From Mrakia gelida (taxonomy: Eukaryota > Basidiomycota > Tremellomycetes > Cystofilobasidiales > Mrakiaceae), in NCBI GenBank assembly GCA_024345305.1, contig BRON01000005.1, positions 124,001-188,000 on the forward strand: 64,000 nt of DNA, given 5' to 3'. Each line of letters opens with the position of its first letter. Position 1 is the first letter of the stretch. Positions 48,990 through 60,894 of the stretch are shown piece after piece. Made by a program: the position numbers and the translations under genes. The notes below the pieces were generated by a model. It was not told the DNA's origin. It ran no database searches and worked only from the letters and a program-made list of their open reading frames with translations.

Positions 48990-50701
48990 ATGGCTCCTTC
49001 CTTCTCTCCCCCCGTCCGAAACAGAGTCAAACTTGCTCTAGTACGTCCATCACTCGATTAAGAGCCATCCAAGCTCGGCATTGACGCTTCATCTGTTCTG
49101 CTAGGCTCTCCATATCGTCAAGAACAGAGGCGAACAGTCGATCCATGGTGAGCTCGACACTTTCCTTTCCTCCCTCTACCCCTCCACCTCTCAACGTGTA
49201 CGCTGACCACCGGACCCCTTTTCCTCTCAGAATACATCTATGACCTCCAACTCCGTCTCAAACCTCGCTCGGATGCCGATGAGAAGGTTGCCTCAATGGA
49301 GGAGGAGCTGAGGAAGATGAGGGAGAAGCTCGCGGCTTTGGAGAAGGAGAAGGAGGACCGTTCGTCCATCTCTTCATCTCTCCCACACTCCATCCCTCTA
49401 CATGGCTCTCTCATCTCGGAGCTGGGGTAGAGGACTAGGCTCTTGATCCTTTCGTTATGTTCCCAGATGCTCGCGAACAGAGTGGACCCTCCAAACGGAA
49501 AGCCTTCGACCTCACCTCGGACGGGCTCGAACCTCAACCTCCTTCTTCCTCGTCTTCACGCTCGCGTTATTCCAAACGAGCGAAAATTTCGTCTTCTCCA
49601 TGGTCTACTGCTTTAGCGGACATGTCTGCGCTCTCCTCGGGCTGGTTCGGGTGTCCGTCGGAGGAGGTGTTCGAGATGGAGAAGCTGTTGAAACGAGCTC
49701 ACGGTACGTCCCTCCCTCCCTGCTTTGTTTGCCTCTCCTCTCCTCCCTCTTCCTTCCCTGACCCCATCTCTCTATTATCAGACTCTTCGAACTCTTACTC
49801 CCTCCACGCAAACCTCGACATCCTCACCTCTCTCACGTCCATCCCTCCTCCGTCTCTCACCCAACCTCAACGTCGCAAGATCCTCTCTGTCGCCTTCGAA
49901 CTCTTCAAGTCCTTCTCCCAGCTCCTCGAGCTCCTTCTCCTCCTTCCCACCCATCCCGAACCCGATGAAGTAGACCCGAAAGATCTCACCCGCTCGATCG
50001 GGAACCTCCTCGATGCGCTCGTCGAGAAGGTCGTTTCGTCGCTGGGAGGCGACGAGGATCAGGACGTCGAGCAGATCAGGACGATGTTGGGACAGTTGGT
50101 CTTCTTGCCTCTCATCGAAGGGTTCGAGAGGATCGAGGAACAGGCTCTTCTACTCTCTACTTCTTCCGTCGGTGCTTCGAACGAAGTCCCTCCTTCCTCC
50201 TCACCTCGTCCCGCCGCACAACCTCAACCACGACCACAACAACCCTCCCTCCTCCCTCTCCTCCTCTTCCTCTCCACCCTCCTCTCCCTCCCCTCCCTCT
50301 TCCTTCCTCTAACCCTCTCCCTCCTTCGTCGACTCTCCTCCCTCGTAGCTCTTCCAACGACGCTTCCTCCTCCCCAAAACGACCCTTCCTCTCAAACCCT
50401 CGTCCTTCGAACCCGACGACGAACGATCCCTCAACTCACCCACCTCCTCACCGAGCACGCTATCCCCTCCCTACCCGATGGTGCTCACTCGTGCTGGGAG
50501 GAAGTGAAGAAGCTGGTCGGGGGAATGCATGCGCGGAGGGACGTGACGAGGAGGGTGTTGGGCGAGGAGGTTGCGGAGGGTGTCAGGCTGGTGGTGGAGG
50601 GGGTTTGGATGAGGGAGGGGGAGGGGTGCGAGGTTGAGCTTGGGAGTGAGGATGAGGAGGGGGGTGGGACTGGAGAGGAGGGGGAGGAGATGGTCGGTTG
50701 A
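48990..50701 (+). CDS. Candidate meiotic double-strand-break protein Mei4
   Basis: Exons 48990..49040, 49105..49147, 49231..49359, 49467..49703 and 49782..50701 sum to 1,380 nt, 459 residues, all phases consistent. The N-terminus RNRVKLALALHIVKNRG, then SIHEYIYDLQLRLKP and a coiled coil (SMEEELRKMREKLAALEKE), closely resembles the opening motif of animal MEI4 (a KLALALAII-type helix followed by EY..L and LE-rich coil). The rest is helical: LDILTSLTSIPPPSL, RKILSVAFELFKSFSQLLELL, LLDALVEKVVSS, with a proline-rich linker and acidic C-terminus. Mei4 works with Rec114 and Mer2 to license Spo11 breaks. The call rests on one short motif plus architecture. Confidence 0.5.
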
Positions 50702-51007
50702 GTGAGCGAATCGAGATCGGGAGGACGCGTCGAGTTTGAGATCGCATGGCACTTTTTTTCCTTTACGTCTTGCCCTTGCTCGTCGTCCAAGAAAGAGAAA
50801 GACCGAACCGTAGTATATATGTGAGGGTATCAATTAGTGTAGCGTAGCGTGTAATGTAAGATGCGAGGTGGAAGATGAGGGCGAAACGAAACGAAACGAA
50901 ACGAAGCAGAGGAGAGAAAAACAAAACGCGTCCATGCGACCGAGACGAGAAGAGCGTGCGTGGCACAGAGAAAACAAACGAAGCAGGCAAGGAAGCGACG
51001 GTTCCAT
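50702..51007. other. Convergent 3' spacer
   Basis: About 300 bp between stop codons, with a short TATATAT at 50813 and the CGAAA repeat; probably both 3' UTRs. Confidence 0.45.
50882..50905 (+). repeat. CGAAA pentanucleotide repeat
   Basis: Four to five tandem CGAAA units in the convergent spacer between the Mei4 candidate and the DENND11-like gene. Confidence 0.8.
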
Positions 51008-53492
51008 CTACGCCAACCCAGGCACCCAACTCCACCACCTCCCCACCTCAACTCTCACCCTCACCTTCCTCCCCCCTTCCCCTCCCACCGCCGCCGCACT
51101 ACTCCTCCCCTTCTTCCCTCCCTTCTTCTTCCCCTTCTTGCTCCCACCCTCTGTCACCACCCCCAACGGATGATTCGCAAGTTTCTCCAACAACCTCGCG
51201 TCCCCTCCATCGCTCCCAACTCCCAGGCCGAGCTTGAGAAGGTCGCGTGCTCCGAGGACGATTTCGATCGACGCGTTGGAAGAGGGAGGAGAGGAGGTTT
51301 TGAGTTGTTTGAGTTGCTGCCTCGTTCGTTTATGCACGAGATGATCGATGGATCTCGAGAGGGTGGTGGTTGAGTGGGTGAAGAGGTGGAGGAGGGAGAG
51401 GGGGGTGTTGAAGTCGTTTGGTCCGTCGTTTTGAGGCTGGGTTGTGGTTGGGTTAGGCGTTGTCGAGGTAGAAGGCACTCGTTTCACCGACTCATCATCA
51501 TCCCCTTCCAGAGATGACTCCTCCTCATCCCCTCCAATGGACGAAGCCGACTCTTCCTCGTAAGGCTGAGGTCTAGTCGTCTCGTCTCCTTCCTCCTCCA
51601 CCTCCGTCGAGGGCAATCTCACTCTCCCTTCCCCGCTTCCGCCCGTCACAGCTCCCACAACTCGACCAAGAACCATGCCGAGACACCACTCGCATGCACC
51701 TAAGCAGACGTCGACGACGCCTCGCCATCCTGGGACTGAGCTTTGAGGGTCGTGTGAGTGGTGGGAGGAGGAGCAGTCGTGGGAGTGGGTGGGGTGGAGA
51801 GACGACGAGGAGGAGGAGGAGGAGGAAGGGTCGAGGATGGCGAGGCATTCGTTGTAGAGCGGGAGGGAGGAGGAGGAGTAGGTGATTTGACGGGGTGGTG
51901 GGGTTGGTTTTGAGGAGGAGGAGACGGGAGAGGGAGGGGAGAGGAAGATGGGTGGGTAAGGAAGCGGAGAGGAGAGGTCGATGAGGAGGTCGTAGAGGTG
52001 GGGACGTTCTTTGAGGATGGCCTGAGAAGGACGAAGGGGAAGGAGAGAAGAAGAAAGGTTAGGGAAAGAGGACAAGACGCGTCGATGAACGAGTCGAAGG
52101 GAAACGCGAACTCACGTCGGTGGTGCCTAAATTCACAAACGAACGAAGTTGAAACGAAAGAGAGGTCAGCTCTACTATACTCCAGCACCGAGAAGAAGAT
52201 CACAAGGCGAAAAAAGCGACTCACAACCAACCCACCCTCTCCCCTCCTTCCCAAACTCTCCCAACCGTCCCAGATCCATCAACCCCACACTCCCCAGGAA
52301 CCTGCTCCCCTTCTCTTCTCCCTCTCCCTCTTTGCCCTCTCCCTGTTTACCACTCCTCTCCTCCCTCTGCCCCAGCGCCCAAACACACCACGCGAACTCT
52401 GCACTCGTCTTCAACGGCGGTCTCGTGTAGAACAAGATCCTTGCACCCGCGAGAGAGAACTTGTAGAGCGTTGTGACGGAGGGACCGAAGGTTGCGATGA
52501 GGAGGGGGAGGGTGGTGAGGGGGTGGTGGGTCTGTTGGGAAGGCGAACGGAGAGAGAGGTGAGTGGGTGGGAATGAGGAAGGATGGAGAGGGAGGGGAGG
52601 GAGGGAAGAGGGGACGTACGGAGAGGAGAGTTGCTGGTACTGGTAGAAGGGGGGAGGAGCCTAAGAGTCTTTGGGATTTGGGTTGCTGGGAGTTTGGTGG
52701 TGGGACGGTGGTAGTAGAACGACGATGTTTCTGGAAGTAGTCGTTGAGGAGGGTGAAGTCTTCTGAGAAGGAGGAGAGGGAGGTGGCTGCTTGACGGACG
52801 AAGGGGAGGTGATGGAACGAGGGGAGGGGTTGATGAGGTTGGGGGTCTAGAAAAGCCAACGAGGGAAGCTGTCAGCACGCGCGTACGAGCTCGTAAGAGA
52901 GAGAGAGGAAGGAATCAAGGACGCGACGTGGAAGCAAAGAAGGGGAAGGAGGAGGGAAAGCACGAGCTCAACACTCACGAACGAGCACTCCGACCGTCCA
53001 CATTCTCCTCCCCCTCCCTCCTTCTTGAGAAGCGTCACTCTTCTCGTTGATGAAGATACACTGCCCCATCAGCCCGTTGTGGTCGAAGAAGCTGGAAATG
53101 AACGAAGCGAAGGGCCGAATGAGCTCTCGCTCGAATGAAAGGGGCTCAGAGTTGTTGATCAAGGACGAGCTCACAAAACATCCTCCTCGACGAGATGGAG
53201 GCCAGAGGGGAGAGCTACAACGTATACGAGAGCGGAGGCAAAATAGTCAGCTCCCGTGCGCACTCGCTGGGAGTAGGAAGAGCGATCTTGGACTGACCTG
53301 AGAACTCCAACCCCTTGAGGTCAACTCCTTCGTTGCTCAGACTCGAATCGTGCAAGATCTGGCCGTGAAGGTCGTCGAAGAGAGCGACCCAGATGGCTGA
53401 ACACGCACACGGACGAGGGAGAAGTCAGCCTCTCCTCGCTCTTCAAATCGATTCATAGAGCGCTCACCAGCAACATCCCCTTGAGGGTCCAT
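51008..53492 (-). CDS. DENND11/LCHN (yeast Anr2)-like protein
   Basis: ATG 53490..53492 (MDPQGDVA), TAG 51008..51010. The early exons give AIWVALFDDLHGQIL, EGVDLKGLEFSG, LPSGLHLVEEDVL, FFDHNGLMGQCIFINEKSD and RRMWTVGVLV, then a helical LPFVRQAATSLSSFSEDF segment. The central block LPLLIATFGPSVTTLYKFSLAGARILFYTRPPL is the most recognisable: it follows the FGPS..LW+..L..KRIL.Y..PP pattern of the DENN-related LCHN/Anr2 family (Rab guanine-exchange relatives, possibly in lipid-droplet or vesicle traffic). The C-terminal third is acidic and Ser/Thr-rich with a Lys/Gly-rich stretch (GSKKGKKKGGKKGRSS). Several junctions in 52000..52900 are uncertain. Confidence 0.6.
51804..51827 (+). repeat. GAG trinucleotide repeat (poly-Ser coding on minus strand)
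   Basis: Encodes a run of serines in the DENND11-like protein. Confidence 0.7.
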
Positions 53493-54104
53493 CGTCGAAG
53501 CGAGAGAGAGAGAGGGAGGAGTCGGAGGTGGACGTTGGGCTGGAGGTTGAAGAAAGATCGAGGGCGACGAAAGGGTTTTCTTATGCGAGCTGGAGGAGAT
53601 AGAGACAGGGGAGAGAGGGGTATAAACGAGAGTGGAAAGGTCGGTTGAGTGAGGGGTGGTGGGAGGAAGGGAAGGAGGAGAAGGAGGTCAAGCGAGCCAG
53701 AGTGCGAGCTCTCAGCTTTCGATCCGCCCGGCCGACGACGGCGCAGAGGGGTCGCGTCGGGCGTTGCTAGGGGGGGATGAGGAAGGAAGGAAAGTTTTCC
53801 TCGAGCGAGAGAAGACGACGTCCAGATTGACACTTGAGGCAACTGTTTGACTCGTGTAGGTTTTCTCGATCCTCGCGTTCTTGTAATCCTCCTCGTTCTC
53901 ACTCTCGCTCTCGTTCGTTCCCTCCGAGCAACGAAAGATCTTTAAGCTGCTACTAAAGTCCATGACGTACGTACCTAACCAGCTAAACCAAAAGTCCAAG
54001 ATATCGGCATTGTCCTTACTCGCACTACTCAGCTCAAACTAACTCAAACCAAACCAAACGAACCTCAACGCGACGCGTCCCTCGCCCTCGCCCTTTCCCC
54101 TTCC
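53493..54104. promoter_or_regulatory. Promoter of the DENND11-like gene / 3' region of the membrane-protein gene
   Basis: About 610 bp; short open frames with no family resemblance. An ACGCGTCC motif lies near 54073. Confidence 0.4.
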
Positions 54105-56733
54105 TCAGAACCTAAAATCCCCCAAGCTTCCCTGCCCACCCCCCCTCCCAGGCACCGAGAAATCAAACGTCTTCACTCTCGGGGCCGCTCTTCTCTCGCT
54201 CTCCTTCTCCCCTTCATGGCCATCCCTGCTCTTCTGATCGTCCTTCGGCGGCGTCGCTGGACCCTTAGGGCTGACTGGCAGACCTTTGGGAGGCGAGGGA
54301 GTTCTAGGGAGGGGCATCGCGGGAGGTGGTCCTGGGTGAGGGAGGTCTGAGGAGGAGGACGACGAGGAGGAGTGGGAGACGAAGGAACGGGAGGAGGAGG
54401 ATGATGATTTCTGGTGCTGGTGTTGTTGACGCGTTCGTTGTTGATCGCCGAAGGTTCGTGCCGTTCGGACGCTGTTGTTGTGAGCCAGCGAGGAGGCTGC
54501 GGTGGTGTTGGTGTTGGATCGATCCGGTTGAATCGAAGGGGACGATTGATCGGGTAGGAACGCGTCGATAGACGAGACGGTCCCTCCTCCTCCTCGACGA
54601 CCGACGCTCTGAGGAGTTGGGAGGGTTGTATGGATCCTCGCTTGCTCGACGGAAGATACAGTGGCGATCTTGATGGTCGGGTGGTAAGGGAAGTGGGAGT
54701 CGGTGGTAGTGGTTTGCCCTCCGTCCTGGGTCGAAGGCGTGAACGGTCGAGGGATGGAGTAGAGGTGTTGGGAGACGCGAAGGACTTTGGTTTCGTCGTT
54801 GAGGATGGTCGAGTCTTCGAGACGGCGGGGGTGGGAGGGGAAGGGGAAGGAAGAGGGGAGGAGTCGAGCTTTCCTGGGTTGGTCGACGACGGCGATGGCT
54901 GATCCTGAGCCTCGTCGTTGTTCGTCCATCGTTCCTCCGTACGCGTCGTCGTCGACGTCGTTGTCGTTGCTGCTCTTGATCATCTCCCACTTCCCACCTT
55001 CTCCTTCTCTCAAAGAGGAAGCCTCCGAGTTGATCGTGACGGGCGATGGGATCGAAGGAGCGTAGAAGACCGTCGAGGGCTCTGTGGCTGCCTGGTTGAC
55101 GATGTCTTGTCCGTCGTCGCTCTCCTCCTCCTCGGACTTTCGAAGCTTGAACGAGTTGAAATCCTGCCTGAACGCTTCGTGGACTTTGGCGTTGTTGAGT
55201 GCGACGACGAGTTGAGGGTTGGAGGGAGTGGATTTGTGCGAGGGAGGGAGTTTGGAAGAGAAGAGGGAGTGCGAGGAAGGAGGAGAGTTGAGGTTGAGGA
55301 AGGATGTGGAGGGAGGGTCGGAGGGGTCCATGCGTGTGAAATTGGGGGCGGCGGTAGGCTGAGGGGTGTTGGATGGTGCTGGAGGAGGCTGAGGGAGGTA
55401 AGGAGGAGATTCCATGACGGCTGTGAAACGACGCGTCGATTCCGAATTCGGTCAGCAACGACAAGAACCGAGGGGGTATCGAGCGACTCACCCATCAGAA
55501 CTCCGGCTCCCAAACAAGCAGGTAACCACATTCCTGACCCCGTCATCTCTCCAACACCCAGCTCCTGAGCGAACGACGATGCAACCCAAATCGAGAACAC
55601 TCCCGCTCGTCTGATCCTCCCATCTGCGAGTACGGTCGACCACGGGTTTCTCCTCCAGTGCGAGATGACGAAGATGCGTCCGAGCGAGTAGAGGGCGATA
55701 GCGAGATTGAGGGAGAGAGGGATCGCGTAGAGGAGGAAGGTGCGTCGGAAGCAGAGTGCTGAAGAGTTGAAAGGGGCGGGGAGGACGCGTAGGAAACCTC
55801 GAGAGAAGATGGAGGAGAAGAGGGACATGATCTAGAGTCACAAGGAACATACCGTCAGCTTGTAGAAAGAGGATTGAGCAGAGGAGGAACGAGAAAGAAC
55901 GACGCGTCGAACTCACAATCGCAACAACCACGAACGCTCTCAACCCCAGCACCTCCCACCTCTTCGCCGCCTCTCCTCCTCCACCCCATCTCTTCTCCCC
56001 AAAAACCCTCCTCCCCCTCGCAAGCTGAAGGTCCAGCGAGACCTTGAAGAGAGCAGCGTATCTCGTCGCGGCGAGGAGGAGGAAGGAGACGACGCCGACA
56101 AGTCCACAGAGCACGTCGTGGGTTGGACGGAACGAGACGAGGGACCAGATGGTTGGGAAGCAGAAGAAGGAGAGGAGGATGACGAAGGAGGCTACCAGGC
56201 CTGGGTAGACGCAAGGAAGAAGGGAGAGGATAGTCAGCTCGGAGACAGTCGCTCGAGTACTTGAGGAGTTCATATCGGACTTCTCGCTCGATTGAAACGC
56301 GAGAGAAGAGAAGAAGAAAAAACTCACGTCCTTGATCTCTCTGTCCTCCTCCCGTCCCAGTCCCACTACCAGACTCTCCCTCCATCTCCTTCTCCCCACC
56401 AAACATCTTCCCTCTCCATCTCTCGACCCCTCTCAGTCCTCCCACCCCTCCCTTGCCTCCTCCCTGCTCTGTTCGCAACCTCTTCTCCGCATCCTCCTCA
56501 TCCCCTCTCATCCTCAACCACTTGACTCTCCTAACCCTCCGCCAGTTCTCCTTGGTTATGATCATCCTCCCCGAGTACCTCCCTGAAGCGAGGAGGAGGA
56601 GGAAGAGAGCGAGGATGGAGGGGACGCGGATGTCGGGATGGAGGACGAAGGAGGTCACTGTGGGGAGAGCGGCGATTCCCAGGTCTGAGAAGGTCGTTTG
56701 GAAGGGGGTTAGGGTCACGTTGGTCGTGGTCAT
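54105..56733 (-). CDS. Multi-pass membrane protein with long disordered tail, GPCR-like
   Basis: ATG 56731..56733 (MTTTNVTLTPFQTTF, carrying an NVT glycosylation sequon) and TGA or TAG-type stop at 54105. Six to seven hydrophobic segments can be followed: VPSILALFLLLLASGRYSG, GLVASFVILLSFFCFPTIW, DVLCGLVGVVSFLLLAA, LRAFVVVAIIMSLFSSIFS, RTFLLYAIPLSLNLAIAL and a final WVASSFAQELGVGEMTG to LPACLGAGVLMG stretch. Then comes a 430-residue Ser/Pro-rich cytoplasmic tail (MESPPYLPQPPP onward) with many SP/TP sites and RTPSPPKGLPVSPKG. A short glycosylated N-terminus, about seven helices and a phosphorylatable tail fit a receptor, but I recognise no named class. ATG 56877 is an in-frame alternative. 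Confidence 0.6.
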
Positions 56734-57568
56734 GTTGTTCTTGTTGGCGTTGTTTTGGGAAAGGAAGGAGAGGGAAGGGAAGGGAGGGCCGGCCTGGGAG
56801 GAGAGGGGAGGAGAGTCGAGATGAGGAGAGAGGAAGGAGAGTGCGGGTTGGTTGGTTGAGCTCAGCTCATGGGACACTGAATGGGGAAGGAGAGGCGAGC
56901 CCTGCTCGACTTGTAGAGGAAGAAGAAGAAGAAGAGCAAAAGGGAAGAAGGTGGTGGTTCGAGAAACGACTCGGAGTCGACGGAGGGTGAGCTCGTGTGA
57001 GAAAGAGAGGGGTCCGAGGGAGGCAGGGTCAAACCTCCGGAGAGCGGGTTGCTGTGAGGATGAAAAGCTGCATTAGAGGGCGTCAGGCAGCGGCTGGTAG
57101 GTTTTTAGCATCAATGAAGAGCCAGGAGCGGGAACGGGAGGTTGTGGGTTGAGGAGGGGAGACAAGCCTGGGGCGGCAAGCTCACCTCGTTTCCTCCCTT
57201 CCCTCTGCGCTTCGACCCGTTGCTCTCGTCCGATTCTTTCGTTCGCTCGCGAGGCCAAGAAAGAAGATCGTATATCATTCGAAGCAGTGTATCACAGCTA
57301 AGTAGCAGGGGATCAAAAGCTGAACTGGTCGTCAAAAGAAAAAGCGAGGGAGGAGAAAAAGAGCAGCGGTGCGAGCGAGGAAAAGCGAAGACGACGGAGG
57401 GCGTGCGAGAGAGAGCGAAAAAGCGAAGGTAGAGAAGCGAGTACAAGAGAAAAGGTGAAAATGCATATGCTAGTGAGCTAGGGAAGAGATAGGTGATACA
57501 GTAATGGTTAGAAAGGAAACGACGGCGAGGAACGGAGAGCAAAAGGGAGAACGAGCTTGTAAATGGCT
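56734..57568. promoter_or_regulatory. Promoter of the membrane-protein gene / 3' region of the RING gene
   Basis: About 835 bp between two minus-strand genes. Purine-rich on the plus strand (57330..57470), as expected for a minus-strand 3' UTR. No gene seen. Confidence 0.4.
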
Positions 57569-60146
57569 TTAGTCGAGTTCGACGTCAACGTCGGGCTCGA
57601 GAGGAGTAGTGGTAGTGGACGTGGAAGCAGTGGGAGCGGAGGTGGGTCCGTCGAGATCCATGGGTGCGACGTCGGTCTGCGAAACAGGGAAGGGAGGAAA
57701 CGACCAATCAGCTAAAGCTCGACGCGTCGCGACCTCGATTCTGCACCCTCATCGTCGACTCACCTTCTCGTGAGCCTTCTTCGTGGCTCTCTCTACTTCC
57801 TCCTCCTCGGGTTCCTCCTCCTCCTCCTCCGCCTCCCAATCCTCCTTCTTCACCCATCCCTCGCCCTTGCATCCCCTCACAGGACACCAGACCTTCCTCC
57901 TCCCACCCTCCCACTCTCCCACCCCGTCCGATCCGTCGACGTAGATCCCCTCGGAGATCCTCAAGCACGTAGGATGGAAGATGTGTTCGCATCCGTTCAG
58001 CACCCATCTCTTCCTCTCTGCTCCAAACGTCTCGGGAGCGAGCTCGCCTTCAGCTCGAACGAGCGAGAACATCTTGGATTTGGTGGGGTAGCCTTTGGGG
58101 TGGGAGGAGGAGGGTGCGTGGGTGCATAGAGGGAGGGAGCATCGAAGATGGTGAGAGGATTCGAGGGAGAGGACGCGGGAAAGGAGGGTGAGGCGAGCGG
58201 GAGGCGGAGTGTACGGGCGGTCGTTGGTCGGAGCGGAGCTGGCAGTGGTGGGCGCGGTGGATGATGAGGGTACTGCTGGCTGGGGAGGCTGGGGAGTAGA
58301 AGGGCGTGTGGAAGGTCGGGAGTAGGGATGGGCTCGGTTGTTGGTGGTCGACGTAGACGAGGAGGAACCGTTGGGAGTTGGGTTGAGAGGAGTTGGTGTT
58401 GAGGTTCGAGAAGGGAGGGGTGTAGCCGTTCGGTTGGGTCGAAGGGTGGTAGAGAGGGGATCAAGATCGAATCTGAAACGGAAGAGGGAAGGAAAGAGAA
58501 GAGAAGGGAGTCAGCGACGCGTTCGAAAGGTCGAGAGCGAGGAGACGCGACGAGCGACGCAAGAACGCGACGAAACCAAAGACTCACCTGCAAGTAGGGC
58601 AGTTTGTGTGCATCTCTAACCAAGGACCGAGGCATCCTCGATGGAACGCGTGACTGCAAGGCAGACTGAGGACCTCCTGTCCCTCCTTCTCCTCAGCCAT
58701 CGCTACGTCGTCCCTCTCCTCCTTCTCCTTTCCCTTCTCGGACTCGTCTTCGTCCGCGTCCAGCAGCGAGTCCAAGCAGACAGAGCAACGCGCTCCCGTC
58801 CTCTCCCCGACCTCGACTCCAGCTTCCTTCTCCTCCAACCTCAATCCTCGATCCAACCTCTCGACGAGACCTCGCTCCGGCTTCTCGAGGGCGGAGAGGA
58901 GTTCCTTCGCTCGCTCAGGATCAGGTTCCTTGTCCTCCTGCGGTGGAGGACCTCCGAAGTGAAGGGTGATGAAGATGGATCCGTTGCTGGGAGGCGCGTT
59001 CGGGTCTGGAGGAGGCGCGTTCGGGTCGGAGGGGATGACAATTTGGGAGAGGACTCGGTCGATGAGAGATTGAAGAAAGGGGTTGGCGTTGGCCTGAGGG
59101 TTGGGTTGAGGAGCTCCGTCGGTGTTTGGAGGAGGTGGAGGAGCGTTGGGAAGAGCGTTGGCTCCAGTGGACGGAGGAGAGGAGGGGAGAGGAGGAGCGG
59201 GTCCATCGCCTGGCGACGGAATGACCGAGAACCCGGGGAAGAACCCTTGCATATGCGCTAGAATTTCTGGACTCATCGCTCCTACTCCCATCCCTCCTCC
59301 TACTCCTGCTCCGGCGGGAGGAGGTGGTGCTGCTGCTGCTGCTCCGTCGGCAGCTGGTTGAGGCGAACCGAGAGGGACGACGGGAGGTTGAGCTAATCCT
59401 CCTCCTCTTCCTGCTCCCAGCATCGCGGCGAGGTGATTCATGATTCCTCCTGAAGCTGGAGGGAAGTTGAAGTTCATCGGAGCGAGTCCAGCGAAGGGGA
59501 AGTTGGAAGGTCTGACGGGAGGGTTGGGAGGAGGAGGGTTGGGTGATCCGGAGAGGTTCGAGGAGGAGTCAAGGGGTTGTTGAGCTGGAGCTTCAGCTTG
59601 AGCTTGAGGAGAAGGAGGAGCCGCCTCGCCAGCCCCGAATGTACGTCTCATCTCCTCCTCGAGCATGTTCTGCATAGCCTGATCCTCTCCTCCTAGTGGT
59701 GCTCCTCCTCCGTTCTCGTTCGCTGGCGGCGAGGGTTGATTCGTTGCTGACTGAGCTCCTCCTCCTGGAATCGAAACGCCCGCTCTGCGAAGAACTTCGA
59801 AGAACCTCGCTCTCGCTTCCTCGCCGTTGGGAGGAGCACCAGCGGGAGAAAGAGGATTTGGAGCTGAAGCTGGGATGGGGAAGGGGAAGGGGAAGGAGAT
59901 GTAGAAGGTCCCTGGAGGGAAAGGGTGCGTCGGAGGAGGAGGAGGAGCAGCTGGTGAAGGGGAACCTTCGACGACTGCTGGCGAGGGATTTGGTGCGATC
60001 GGAGGAATCGAGGGGGAGGAGGATGGTATGGGGTTGACTGAAGACGGTATGGGTTGGGAGGCTGAGGGTTGAGATGAGCTGGAAGAGGAGGAAGGGAGGT
60101 CGTGTGCTGATGGGGTATGAGGAGGAGGAGGAGGTGAAGGAGGCAT
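57569..60146 (-). CDS. RING-H2 finger protein, probable E3 ubiquitin ligase
   Basis: ATG at 60144..60146, TAA at 57569..57571, about 780 residues. The N-terminal 400 residues are Pro/Ala/Gly/Ser-rich low complexity with one ordered strip (HPFPPGTFYISFPFPFPIP and NGEEARARFFEVLRRAGVS). The RING-H2 finger reads CSVCLDSL, an acidic insertion of about 30 residues, then LPCSHAFHRGCLGPWLEMHTNCPTC, with all eight ligands in C-C-C-H-H-C-C-C order as in the RNF126/Praja group, except that the first loop is long. A second Cys/His-rich patch follows near the C-terminus (CSLPLCTH, GCEHIFHPTCLRI, WCPVRGCKGEGW). The tail is acidic. A leader intron with donor GTACGTGAAC ends just before the ATG. Confidence 0.85.
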
Positions 60147-60894
60147 GCTGGAAACGAGAACTGAGGGACCAGGAAAGAGGAAAGCAAGTCAAGAGTCGGA
60201 TTTAGAGCTACAGAGGGATATCTACGAGCGTTCACGTACGAGAAGAAGCTGCCGAAGGTGGTGAGGATGTGAAGGTTGCGATCTGAAAGGGAGGGAGCAT
60301 CCTGTGAGCTCGAACAAAGCCGTCATAATCGAAGCGTCCAGAACAATTCGCTACCGACTCCCACAGCGAAAAAGTTAGATTCCTCTGCACCTTTATCTGA
60401 GCATACCTACACGAGCGTCCTTTCGAGCACTGGTCTTCTATACTGAACTCTTCGCGAAGGACGAGGCTTTGAAGCTGCGAGAAGGAGGGAACAAGATCCG
60501 GTCGAGCTCACGGAAGGAGCGTCACTCCTTCTTTCCGTTTCCTACCTCCTCGCCCTATAGATAAAAACGACTTCTTGGGTCCGCCATATCCTCAAGACGT
60601 ATCAAGCTACCTCGCCTGTTCGGTTCAACGACTATTTTCTGTACAGCCTCGCGTCAAAACTGCTCAACTCGCTCTCGTTCTTCCCCCCTCCCCTCGCCTT
60701 CAAACAAGCCAACCCCCTCTCTCCTTCTCCTATCAGCTGAAACCACTCTGTTCTTCGTCGGATCTCTTTCCAGCTACGTAGCGCTTGGGGGCTTCGGGGT
60801 CGTCGAGCTTGTGACGTTTCTTTTTGATTCCTTCGACTCTCTGCTTTCGTCGCCCTTCTTCCCTCTTCCCCTCAACACCCACCTCACCGCCGCC
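60147..60894. promoter_or_regulatory. Divergent promoter RING / HAM1-like
   Basis: About 750 bp between the ATGs of a minus and a plus gene, including the RING-gene leader intron (about 60149..60240). The HAM1-like side has a CT-rich leader (60835..60890) before CCGCCATG. Confidence 0.45.
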
